Origin: DASQZK01 sp963763215
GTDB taxonomy: Bacteria; Bacteroidota; Bacteroidia; Bacteroidales; GCA-2748055
Reading direction: 5' to 3'
Assembly: GCA_963763215.1 (NCBI GenBank)
Contig: CAVXNX010000029.1
Location: 30,402-94,401, forward strand
Length of the DNA: 64,000 nt
Shown here: piece after piece, positions 56,114 through 64,000 of the stretch
Position numbering within the stretch: position 1 is the stretch's first letter
Layout: each line of letters opens with the position of its first letter
Notes under the pieces: model-generated
Databases searched by the model: none
Told to the model about the DNA's origin: nothing
What the model saw: only the letters and a program-made list of their open reading frames with translations
Position numbers and translations under genes: made by a program

Positions 56114-57337
56114 TCAGGGAAGCAGAAGGGAGCTGTCGCCATAACTGAGAAACCGGAAATCGTGATCCAGCGCATACCGGTAAACCTTTTTCCAGTCATC
56201 GCCAATGAAGGCGGCGATGAGCATGAGAAGCGTGCTTGCCGGCTGGTGGAAATTGGTGATCAGCCCCCCGACCATCCTGAACCGGTACCCCGGGGTGATC
56301 ATGATTCCGGTCGAAGCTTGAGAAGTCTGACCGGCTTCCCGGCCAGCCAGTTCCGCCAAAGCCTGAAGGGCTTCATCCACCGGGATATCACCCGGGGAGG
56401 TCCCAGGCTTCCCATTGCCCGAGATGACCATGACTTCCCTCGCCGGATCCGGTCAGAGCCTTGACGCCCAGCCAGTAAAGACTTTCAAGGGTCCGGCAGG
56501 AGGTGGTGCCGGTGGCGACGATCTGTTTGTCTGGAATAAAGCAGCTTTTCGATGGTTTCCCGGCTCACCTGGAATTTTTCAATATGCATGCGATGTTCGG
56601 CGGCATTTTCACTTTTAACCGGGGTGAAGGTGCCGGCGCCCACATGAAGCGTCAGGTTGAGTCTTTCGATCCCCCGCCGGTCAAGGGCCTGGAGAAGTTC
56701 CCGCGTAAAGTGCAGCCCTGCGGTCGGGGCGGCGACAGAGCCTTCCATCCGGGAATAGATGGTCTGGTAAGTTTCGGAATCGGCGGGCACCGCCTCCCTT
56801 TTGAGGTAGGGTGGGATGGGCGTTTCTCCCGTGGCTTCCAGGATCTCACTAAAGGTGAGATCGCCGGGCGTCCAGCTGAACCGGATGGTGAAGGCATTGC
56901 CGGACCGCCCGGTCTTCTCCGCCTGGAACTGAACCGTGACCCCTCCGCAGTGAAAACGCATGCGTGAGCGCTTCGCCATCTTTCCATTTCCGGGCATTTC
57001 CCACCAGGCACTTCCATTCATTCTCCCCGCGGGAGCCGAAGGAAAGCTGATGATCGGCAGGGTCCACTGGCTCCAGACAGAAGATCTCGATGGCAGCACC
57101 GGAACTTTTTCTGAACTTCATCCTGGCATGGATCACTCGCGTATCATTGAAAACCAGGAGATACCTGCTGTCCAGGATCTCAGGCAGTTCATGGAAAACA
57201 GTTTCGCCGATCCTGCCATTGCGGTAAACAAGAAGCTTCGACCGGTCTCGGTGCGGCAACGGGAATTTGGCGATCCTCTCTTCCGGAAGATCGTAGGTAA
57301 ATTCACTCAGCGATATCTGATCGGGTCTCTTCATCAT
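56114..57337 (-). CDS. queA: S-adenosylmethionine:tRNA ribosyltransferase-isomerase QueA (frameshifted)
   Basis: QueA adds the epoxycyclopentanediol ring from SAM in queuosine synthesis. About 405 residues: SLSEFTYDLPEERIAKFPLP, LLVFNDTRVIHARMKF, VGAGTFTPVKSENAAEHRMH, TAGLHFTRELLQALDRRGI and the end LITNFHQPASTLLMLIAAF. Three shifts (near 56955, 56535 and 56400) each need one base removed (THAFHCGGVTVQF, DKQIVATGTTSC, DLPGDIPVDEALQ). The start could be either of two adjacent ATG codons at 57337 and 57334. Confidence 0.95.
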
Positions 57338-57457
57338 TAAAAGATGGGCAAAATTAGCTAAATTTGCTGGAAAATCAGAAGTTTTAACCTGCCGGTGCTT
57401 TTTGGCATGCGGCAGGCGGATACCGGGATATGCCGGGAACATATAAAGCGAAACAAT

Positions 57458-58475
57458 ATGAAATTTAAAACAGGTGACAGGGTGAAATTCCTGAATGATG
57501 TGGGCGGAGGGACATCGTCGCTTTTACGGATAAGAAAACGGCACTGGTCAGCACAAGCGATGGTTTTGATATTCCGGTTCTGCTGAGCGAGCTTGTCAAA
57601 ACAGGGGAGGAGAAGTCCGGACCGGAACCACGGACTGAGCCTGAAAAGCAACGCTTCCGGTGGCCAGCGGAGCCGGACGAGGAATATCCCGTTGAGGATG
57701 AAGAGGTGGCCCTGGCTTTAACCCTCGATGCAAAAAGCTCGGTGATCAATACTTTCCTCATCAACAGTTCGACCTATCATCTTATATTATGTCATTTCCC
57801 GGAACCAGGAGGGGGAGGAACTCATCTTTGGCCACGGGATGCTGGAGCCCGACACGAAGGTTTCCCTGGGGCGTCTGGTAACACTCAGGGTTGAAGAAGA
57901 AATCCGGCTGAATGCAGGCTTATTGTTTTACGGGAACCATTTTTTCCGATCCATTAAACCTGCAGCAACGACCCTGCGAATCGAGCCTTCGTCGATCTTT
58001 TCCGGTGAAGCGTTGTCGGAAAATGACTATTTCGATGAAGATGCCGCGGTATTCACCCTGTATTCCTTCAAGCAAAAGGCGGGGGAACAGCTATGAAGAT
58101 AAGCTGGTTTCGGGCGATCTTCGTGAGCTGATCGCCCTGAAGGAGGAAAAGGAGAAAAAAATCGTTCCCCGAAAAAATGTCAGGGAGCCCGGCATCGAAG
58201 AGGTGGATCTTCATATCGAATCGCTCGTGGACGATAACAGCGGAATGAGCAACGGTGAAATTCTCGAGATCCAGATGGGGCGTTTTAAAACGGCGCTGGA
58301 CACCGCCATTATCCATAAATTACGGCGTATCGTCTTCATCCATGGTGTGGGCAACGGCAAGCTCAAGCATGAGATCCGGCGCACCCTCGACCGGCAGTAT
58401 CCCGAACTGAAATACCAGGATGCTTCATTCCGGGAATATGGCTATGGTGCAACGATGGTGATCATCCCGCAATAA
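57458..58475 (+). CDS. DUF2027 and Smr-domain protein (frameshifted)
   Basis: About 338 residues. An N-terminal KOW-like part (MKFKTGDRVKFLNDVGGG) leads a DUF2027 beta domain (LALTLDAKSSVINTFLINSS, GMLEPDTKVSLGRLVTLRVE). The C-terminal Smr nuclease/RNA-binding domain has EVDLHIESL, HKLRRIVFIHGVGNGKLKHE and FREYGYGATMVIIPQ. The breaks lie near 57509 (one base missing), 57784 and 58085 (one extra each). The HGxGxG motif of Smr is intact. rnpB follows 36 bases after the stop. Confidence 0.9.
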
Positions 58476-58511
58476 TGCGGCATCCTCGCTGTTTTTTGCT
58501 AATTTTGCATC

Positions 58512-58847
58512 GCAGCAGGCCGCTTTGTCGCCCTGGCCTCAGTGATCAGGGAGGAAAGTCCGGGCAACACAGGGCACCGCACTTCCGAAAGGAAGATGTT
58601 CGTGAGGGCATAGCAGCGGAACAGAAAATAACCGTCCCGACGTTCGCGTCGGGATAAGGGTGAAAAGGTGAGGTAAGAGCTCACCGGTCCGGGTGGTGAC
58701 ATCCGGAGCCGTTCGCCTTGCGGGTTGTAAGACCATGTATACCGGCGTTTGAGGACGGCCCGTCCGATGCCGGGGGGTAGGTCGCATAGATAAATGACAG
58801 AGATCCCGTTTCGGCGGGATACAGAACCTGGCTTACAGGCCGGCTGC
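58512..58847 (+). ncRNA. rnpB: RNase P RNA
   Basis: The catalytic RNA that matures tRNA 5' ends. The universal blocks are present: GAGGAAAGTCCGGGCA (CR-I), ACAGAAAATAACC, GGTGAGGTAAGAGCTCACCG (P10-P12 region), ATAAATGACAGAGAT and ACAGAACCTGGCTTACAGGC (CR-V and the 3' end). GCAGCAGGCC at 58512 pairs with GGCCGGCTGC at the 3' end as P1. A run of six T follows and probably terminates it. The length (336 nt) suits a bacterial type A RNA. It is on the plus strand directly after the Smr gene. Confidence 0.96.
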
Positions 58848-58860
58848 TTTTTTCTTCCTT

Positions 58861-59589
58861 CTATTTGGACGAACCGGGTTTTTCGAACAGCGAATCGTCG
58901 ATATCCTGATTCACTTCAATGTCCTCAATGATGAACTGGCTGAAAAGCTGACCATCCTTTTTGGTCTGGATATTGAAGGGCATGGTCATCCCGTCCACGG
59001 GGCGGAAATCACTGAAATAGATGTTCGTCTCCACCTTCGTTCCCTGGACATTGACTTTGGCGTCTTCCTTCAGAATGATATGCTTGTTCTTATCGAGATA
59101 AAAGACATATTCATCGCCTGAAGGTTTAACCAGTTTTATCTTATAGACATCGGCCCCGTCAAGCTTTTCCGTGCCTTCCAGGGTGACATCATAGCCTTTT
59201 TTCTTCCAGTTGTACAAATCCCCTTCGATGTCGCCCATCTGCTCAAGTGCTTTCTGTTGTTCTTCAGTCATCGCCTGGGGATCCTGGCTGCCCGTCCAGG
59301 GCATGATGGCCCAGCCTTCCTTGCCGTCATAGGCCTGGATGAATTTTGTCCCGTCGGGTATTTCAGCTTCCATCCGCATTTTTTTCGGTCTCTCCTGGTA
59401 CATCACCGTGGGGATCTCCGTACCGGTCTGGATGATTTTTCCCCTCATGACGATGGAATTGGTCGTTAAAAGTTTATCGATTCCAATGACATCGTAGTAC
59501 TTGTCAAGGATTTTATCAAGACTCTGGGCATTCAGGGCAAATGACCCGGTGAACAGGATCAGCGACAGGATAAAAAGTCTGGTTTTCAT
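58861..59589 (-). CDS. LolA-like outer-membrane lipoprotein-sorting family protein
   Basis: A 242-residue exported protein with signal peptide MKTRLFILSLILFTGSFALNA and a predicted half-barrel of beta strands (TNSIVMRGKIIQTGTEIPTV, PKKMRMEAEIPDGTKFIQAY, KIKLVKPSGDEYVFYLD, TKVETNIYFSDFRPVDGMTM). This is the LolA/LppX fold, but such stand-alone proteins in Bacteroidota need not be the lipoprotein carrier. ATG 59589 is chosen because it begins the signal peptide; 38 upstream codons are not family-like. Confidence 0.82.
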   Translation of the reverse strand: MKTRLFILSLILFTGSFALNAQSLDKILDKYYDVIGIDKLLTTNSIVMRGKIIQTGTEIPTVMYQERPKKMRMEAEIPDGTKFIQAYDGKEGWAIMPWTGSQDPQAMTEEQQKALEQMGDIEGDLYNWKKKGYDVTLEGTEKLDGADVYKIKLVKPSGDEYVFYLDKNKHIILKEDAKVNVQGTKVETNIYFSDFRPVDGMTMPFNIQTKKDGQLFSQFIIEDIEVNQDIDDSLFEKPGSSK

Positions 59590-59727
59590 GGTTGAACTTT
59601 TATATTGAAGGAATTCGTAAATCCTCCTGGCCCGGATAACGGTTGAAAGATCTACCCGGTACAGACAGGAGGATCGGCAGTGATTTGGGTGAATGCCGTG
59701 CACATGTTTGAGATCAAAATGGTGTTG

Positions 59728-60556
59728 TCACTTCAAATTTAAGACAACTTCCCTAATCCTGGTTAGATTTGTCAGCAAATGTTCAAGATTTTTGATATTC
59801 AGCATATTGGCGCCGTCGGAAAGCGCTTTTGAAGGGTCGGGGTGGGTTTCGATGAAGATACCGTCGACGCCGGTCACAATCCCAGCCCTGGCGATCGTCT
59901 CGATCAGATCGGGTCTGCCGCCGGTGACACCGCTCGACTGGTTGGGTTGCTGAAGGGAGTGGGTAATATCGAGCACCACGGGTTTGCCGATACGATTTCA
60001 TGGCGGGAATGCCCCGGTAATCGACGATCAGGTCCTGGTACCCGAAGGTCGTTCCCCGTTCAGTGATCATGACCTTTTCATTCCCCGATTCCACCACTTT
60101 CCGGATGGCAAACTGCATGGCTTCCGGCGATAGGAACTGGCCTTTCTTGATGTTGACAAAACGTCCCGTTCGTGCAGCGGCCACCAGGAGGTCGGTCTGG
60201 CGGCAGAGGAAAGCCGGGATCTGCAGCACATCAGCATAGGCGGCAGCCATCGATGCTTCTTCAGCGGTATGAATATCGGTCACCACCGGGACGTGAAACG
60301 TCTCCCGCACCTTGCCGAGCAGTTTGAGGGCTTTTTCGTCGCCGAGGCCGGTGAAGGAATCGATCCTGGAGCGGTTGGCTTTCCGGTAGGAGGCTTTGAA
60401 AATATAGGGGATCTTCAGCTTGTCGGTGATTTTCAGCACAGTTTCGGCAACCTGCATCATGATCGCTTCGCTCTCCACCACGCAGGGTCCGGCCAGTAGG
60501 AAGAAATTTCCCGAATCGGCATGCCTGATGCCTTCGATCTTTTTAATCAGTTCCAT
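59728..60556 (-). CDS. kdsA: 3-deoxy-8-phosphooctulonate synthase KdsA (frameshifted)
   Basis: KdsA condenses arabinose-5-phosphate with PEP to make KDO-8-phosphate for lipopolysaccharide. About 276 residues: FFLLAGPCVVESE, YIFKASYRKANRSR, VPVVTDIHTAEEA, FLCRQTDLLVAAA, ITERGTTFGYQDLIVDYRG and IETHPDPSKALSDGANML. The break near 59990 is mended by dropping one T, giving MKSIGKPVVLDITHSLQQPN. It starts just downstream of the rarA stop (60561), so the two may be one operon. Confidence 0.96.
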
Positions 60557-60560
60557 AGTC

Positions 60561-61855
60561 TTATTTATATCTGTTTTTCCATAACCGGTTCAGCCGGTCT
60601 TTGTGTTCCTTTTCGCGGGCATTCGCTCCGGGCTCATAAATATTCCTTTCTTTGAGCTCTTCCGGGAAATAATTCTCATCGACGAAATGATCCTCGATAG
60701 GAATGGGCATACTTGTATTCGCTCGCCATACCCGAGGTCTTTCATCAGTTTTGTCGGAGCATTCCTCAGGTGAAGAGGTACCGGCAGGTTGCCTGTTTTC
60801 CGCACGATGCCGGCGGCCTTGTCGATGGCCATATAGGCCGAATTGCTCTTGGGTGAAGAAGCCAGGTAAATGGTCGTTTCCGACAGGATGATGCGTGATT
60901 CGGGCAGGCCGATCACATGCACAGCCTGGAAACATGCAGTGGCCATCAGGAAGGCATTCGGATTGGCCAGACCGATGTCTTCGGAAGCACAGGATAACGA
61001 GCCGTCGGGCGATGAACTTGACATCCTCGCCACCTTCAATCATCCTTGCCAGCCAGTAAACGGCGGCATCCGGATCGCTTCCGCGCACCGATTTGATAAA
61101 TGCGGAGATGATGTCATAATGCATCTCACCGGCTTTATCATAGAGGGCCAGGTTTTCCTGGATGATCTTTTTCACTTTCTCATCGGTGACGGTCACCTTC
61201 CCCGTCTTACCCTCCGGGACCTGGGCATTGACGACCAGTTCAAGTGCATTGAAGAGCTTGCGGGCATCACCGCCCGAATACCTGAAAAGGGCCTCCTTTT
61301 CCCGGATGTCGATATCCAGATTCTTCAGGATATGATCCTCTTTCAGGGCTCTTCTGCAGCAGACTGTCGAGTTCCTCTTTGCCGAGGGGTTCGAGAACAT
61401 AGACCTGGCATCGGGAGAGGAGAGGGGAGATCACTTCGAAGGAAGGATTCTCCGTGGTGGCGCCGATCAGCACCACAGTGCCCTGTTCCACGGCACCCAG
61501 AAGGGAATCCTGCTGTGACTTGCTGAAGCGGTGGATCTCATCGATGAACATCACCGGGGAGGGCTTGTTGAAAAACTGCTGCTGCCGCGCTTTTTCAATC
61601 GTTTCCCTGACATCTTTCACGCCGGAATTGATGGCGCTCAGGGTATAGAAGGGCCGGTCGAGCTTGTTGGCCACGATTTTTGCAAGGGTCGTTTTCCCGA
61701 CACCCGGAGGTCCCCACAGGATAAATGAACTCAGATTCCCGCTTTCGATCATCTTCCGGATAATCCCGTCCTTGCCCGTGAGATGCCGCTGCCCGGCATA
61801 CTCATCCAAGATCCCTGGGCCTCATCCGGTCCGCTAAAGGCTGATTTGTAACCAT
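60561..61855 (-). CDS. rarA: Replication-associated recombination protein RarA (five frameshifts)
   Basis: An AAA+ ATPase of about 430 residues (RarA/MgsA) that acts at stalled replication forks. It begins MVTNQPLADRMRPRDLDEYA and has Walker A WGPPGVGKTTLAK, Walker B PVMFIDEIHRF, sensor 1 VLIGATTENPSFEV, Arg finger LLSRCQVYVLEPL, and the C-terminal LASEDIGLANPNAFLMATAC and NAPTKLMKDLGYG. Five shifts (about 61806, 61352, 60997, 60714 and 60690) each need one base removed, e.g. GYGEEYKYAHSYEDHFVDE. Confidence 0.94.
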
Positions 61856-62065
61856 TCCTTCAAAATTAGCTGTAAAGATAAGAAACACGCCTCACTTTTT
61901 CACCTGTCTGTCTCAGGTATCCGCTGTACGGCCGAAATTGTAACCAATTTTCCGGTATTTCGTTAAATATTCCGATCGAATTGCAGCACCGGATGTGCAT
62001 TAAAAAACGCCGGTTTCCGGAAGTTCTGAAAAATACCAAGATATTAAACCAAATCACGTCCTGCT

Positions 62066-63170
62066 ATGAGAAAATTACGATCCCTGTTGCTGACTGCTCT
62101 TTTCGCATTCATCTTCGTCATTCCGTCCTGGTCCCAAATCAAAGAAGTGGATTTCATCAAAGGTGGTGTCAATGATGCCCAGGTCCTGTTCAAGGAATAT
62201 CTTTCTCCTTATGCAAATTCCTTTGCCGCCAACCTGAACGGAGGATGGTATAATACGGCTAAACCTCATAAATTGGGTGGTTTTGACGTCACACTGACAC
62301 TGAATACCTCGTGGGCACCGCCTTCGGCCAGTACCATGGATCTTTCGAAACTCCGACTGGGCGCCACGGTCGAAGGGGATCCCCTCACACCGACCATTGC
62401 CGGTAAAAAGACGGATGACCGGCCGGATTTGATGTACCAGGCGACCTACGACAACAACGGAACCCAGGAAGCCGTCACTCTCGCCCAGTATAAGGCTCCC
62501 AACGGAACAGGGATGAATTTCATTCCCCTGCCGATGGCCCAGCTGGGCATCGGGCTTCCCCTGGGAACGGAAGTGTCGGTCAGGTTCCTCCCGAACCTCG
62601 ATTTCGGGAGTTACGGGAGCATCGGTCTTGTGGGGCGTCGGACTGAAACACAGCATCCTTCAGCATATTCCCGGGCTTAAACATCTTCCTGTTCTCGATG
62701 TCAGCGTCCAGGGCGGTTACACCAAGCCTGAAAACTTATGCCAATGTCAACTTTGAACCCGACAGCTATGCCCAGGATCTGACCACCGATCCGCTGATGT
62801 TCAAGGATCAGAAAATTCAGGTGGGCGTGACAGGCCTGGACGATAAACCTCATTGCTTCCCAGACCCTGCCCGTGATCACCTTTTATGAAGGGATCGGAT
62901 ACAGTAACAGCAAAGCCAATGTAGGCCTCATAGGGCAATTTCCCCATCAGCCGTCTGGAAACGGATGCCAGCAGCGCTTATTTCGGACAGGTCGTGGTCA
63001 CCGACGGCGATGTTTATAAGGATCCGTTCGATGTCACGATCCAGAATCATAAGGATCTCCGGCTGAATGCAGGGATGAGGCTTAAACTCGGCGTCCTGAC
63101 GATCCAGTTCGATTACACCAAAGCCAATTACAGCGTGTTTACCACGGGATTAGGTATAAGTTTCAGATAA
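62066..63170 (+). CDS. DUF6588 family outer-membrane beta-barrel protein (four frameshifts)
   Basis: About 367 residues. Signal peptide MRKLRSLLLTALFAFIFVIP...WSQ, then FIKGGVNDAQVLFKEYLSPY and ANLNGGWYNTAKPHKLGGFD, which match the start of DUF6588 proteins. Amphipathic strands continue to the end (LRLNAGMRLKLGVLTIQFDY, VFTTGLGISFR). Four breaks (near 62635, 62733, 62847 and 62940) are each mended by removing one base. Ends in Phe-Arg rather than a C-terminal aromatic. The function is unknown. Confidence 0.85.
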
Positions 63171-63197
63171 CCAGAAAATAACCATTCTGAAAGCCGT

Positions 63198-63232
63198 CCC
63201 GCAAACCATGCCTGTTTGCGGGATTTTTTTTT
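63198..63232 (+). terminator. Intrinsic terminator after the DUF6588 gene
   Basis: A perfect 9-bp stem (CCCGCAAAC with GTTTGCGGG, seven-base loop) runs into nine T in the plus direction, 28 bases past the stop codon. On the minus strand it lies beyond the permease stop but lacks a strong T-run. Confidence 0.92.
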
Positions 63233-63254
63233 GACCGGAAGCGGAAGATCCGCG

Positions 63255-64000
63255 CTACATCACCCCGTTGAAGATGAAGCCGACCACAATGATCCCGAGG
63301 GTGACGATGCCGGTGAAGATGGCAATCAGCTGCCACTTGAGAACCTTTTTGAGGATGATGATCTCGGGAAGGGAAAGGGCCACAACCGACATCATAAAGG
63401 CAAGAGCCGTACCCAGGGAAACCCCTTTTTCGAGGAGGACGCTGACGATCGGGATGATCCCGGCAGCATTCGAATACATGGGTACTCCCAGGATGATGGC
63501 CGCCGGCACCCCGTACCAATGTCCCCGTCCCAGCAGTGCGCCGAGAAAGTCTTCCGGTACATAACCATGCGCACCGGCCCCGACGGCAATGCCGATCAGG
63601 ATGTAGGGCCAGATCTTGCCCACGATATCCCTGACAGCCGTATACCCGGCCCGGATGCGGTCAGGAAAGGTCAGGCGCTCTTCTTCACCGGCGGGTGTAT
63701 TGACTTTGACCTGGTAGACCCATTCGGCCACATATTTTTCCAGCCCCAGCCGGCCGATCAGCCATCCCGCGGTGATGGCGATAAACAGGCCCGTGCCGAG
63801 GTAGATCAGTGCCACCTTCCATCCGAAAAGCCCGATGAGAAGAACCAGCGCCACTTCATTGATCATGGGTGCGGCCACCAGGAAGGAAAAGGTCACTCCA
63901 AGAGGGACACCGGCTTCCACAAAACCCAGAAACAGCGGGATGGCCGAACAGGAACAAAAGGGGGTGATGGTGCCCAGCAGGGAAGCCAGAACGTTGCCCG
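63255..64000 (-). CDS. DUF318-type permease, C-terminal part (cut by window edge)
   Basis: The open frame enters from the right edge and stops at 63255. It encodes at least 248 residues with five or more membrane helices. The visible N-terminal end, LGTITPFCSCSAIPLFLGF, carries the CxC motif of the DUF318/PF03773 permease family, some of which move metals or arsenic species. A repeat of the pattern, VPMYSNAAGIIPIVSVLLEK, occupies the second half. A hydrophilic loop (NTPAGEEERLTFPDRIRAGY) separates the halves. The substrate cannot be told from the sequence, and the start lies outside the window. Confidence 0.9.
   Translation of the reverse strand, partial: GNVLASLLGTITPFCSCSAIPLFLGFVEAGVPLGVTFSFLVAAPMINEVALVLLIGLFGWKVALIYLGTGLFIAITAGWLIGRLGLEKYVAEWVYQVKVNTPAGEEERLTFPDRIRAGYTAVRDIVGKIWPYILIGIAVGAGAHGYVPEDFLGALLGRGHWYGVPAAIILGVPMYSNAAGIIPIVSVLLEKGVSLGTALAFMMSVVALSLPEIIILKKVLKWQLIAIFTGIVTLGIIVVGFIFNGVM

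Overview
The window reads as a chromosome segment of a Bacteroidota bacterium, probably an anaerobic or microaerobic member of the Bacteroidales. The grounds are the gene content (SecA of about 1,090 residues, a full Bacteroides aerotolerance operon, DUF6913, DUF2027-Smr, DUF4465 and DUF6588 proteins, C-terminal sorting domains of the type IX secretion system), promoters of the TTTG...TAnnTTTG type, and the absence of clear Shine-Dalgarno sequences. No rRNA, tRNA, CRISPR array or insertion sequence was found; RNase P RNA is present.

Layout. 1-3.3 kb: a truncated secreted protein and a papain-type cell-surface protease. 3.4-11 kb: secA, a decayed beta-propeller fragment, dapA, a DUF6913 gene and ligA. 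11.2-17.7 kb: a cobalamin riboswitch followed by a co-oriented operon (DUF4465 lipoprotein, T9SS-exported trypsin-like protease, BtuF, a 92-residue protein, BtuC, BtuD, a two-helix membrane protein). 17.7-23.5 kb: a glycosyltransferase, a gene-free stretch ending in a strong orphan terminator (candidate small RNA), argS, folD and ffh. 23.9-31.2 kb: a GH84-like lipoprotein, a TPR protein, phosphosulfolactate synthase, DUF368, aroE and truA. 31.5-40.3 kb: the aerotolerance operon (MoxR, small secreted protein, DUF58, a Bat-type membrane protein, BatA to BatE). 40.3-45.3 kb: a multi-PAS histidine kinase, then a SAM riboswitch driving the anaerobic homocysteine-synthesis genes (DUF39, NIL-ferredoxin, UPF0280). 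45.3-54.8 kb: an ECF sigma operon, cstA, acylphosphatase, glutathione peroxidase, several two-component and Crp/Fnr regulators, and free methionine sulfoxide reductase. 55-64 kb: threonine aldolase, queA, DUF2027-Smr, rnpB, a LolA-like protein, kdsA, rarA, DUF6588 and a truncated permease.

Nearly half of the genes, including essential single-copy ones (secA, argS, ffh, kdsA, queA, truA), are split by frameshifts. Almost every one I worked through by hand is repaired by removing one base, often from a short homopolymer. This looks like insertion-type sequencing error rather than gene decay, so each split gene is given below as one feature spanning all its frames.

The most notable biology is the pair of riboswitch-controlled operons: a cobalamin-regulated set that includes an exported protease, and a SAM-regulated set that makes homocysteine by the aspartate-semialdehyde plus sulfide route first described in methanogens.
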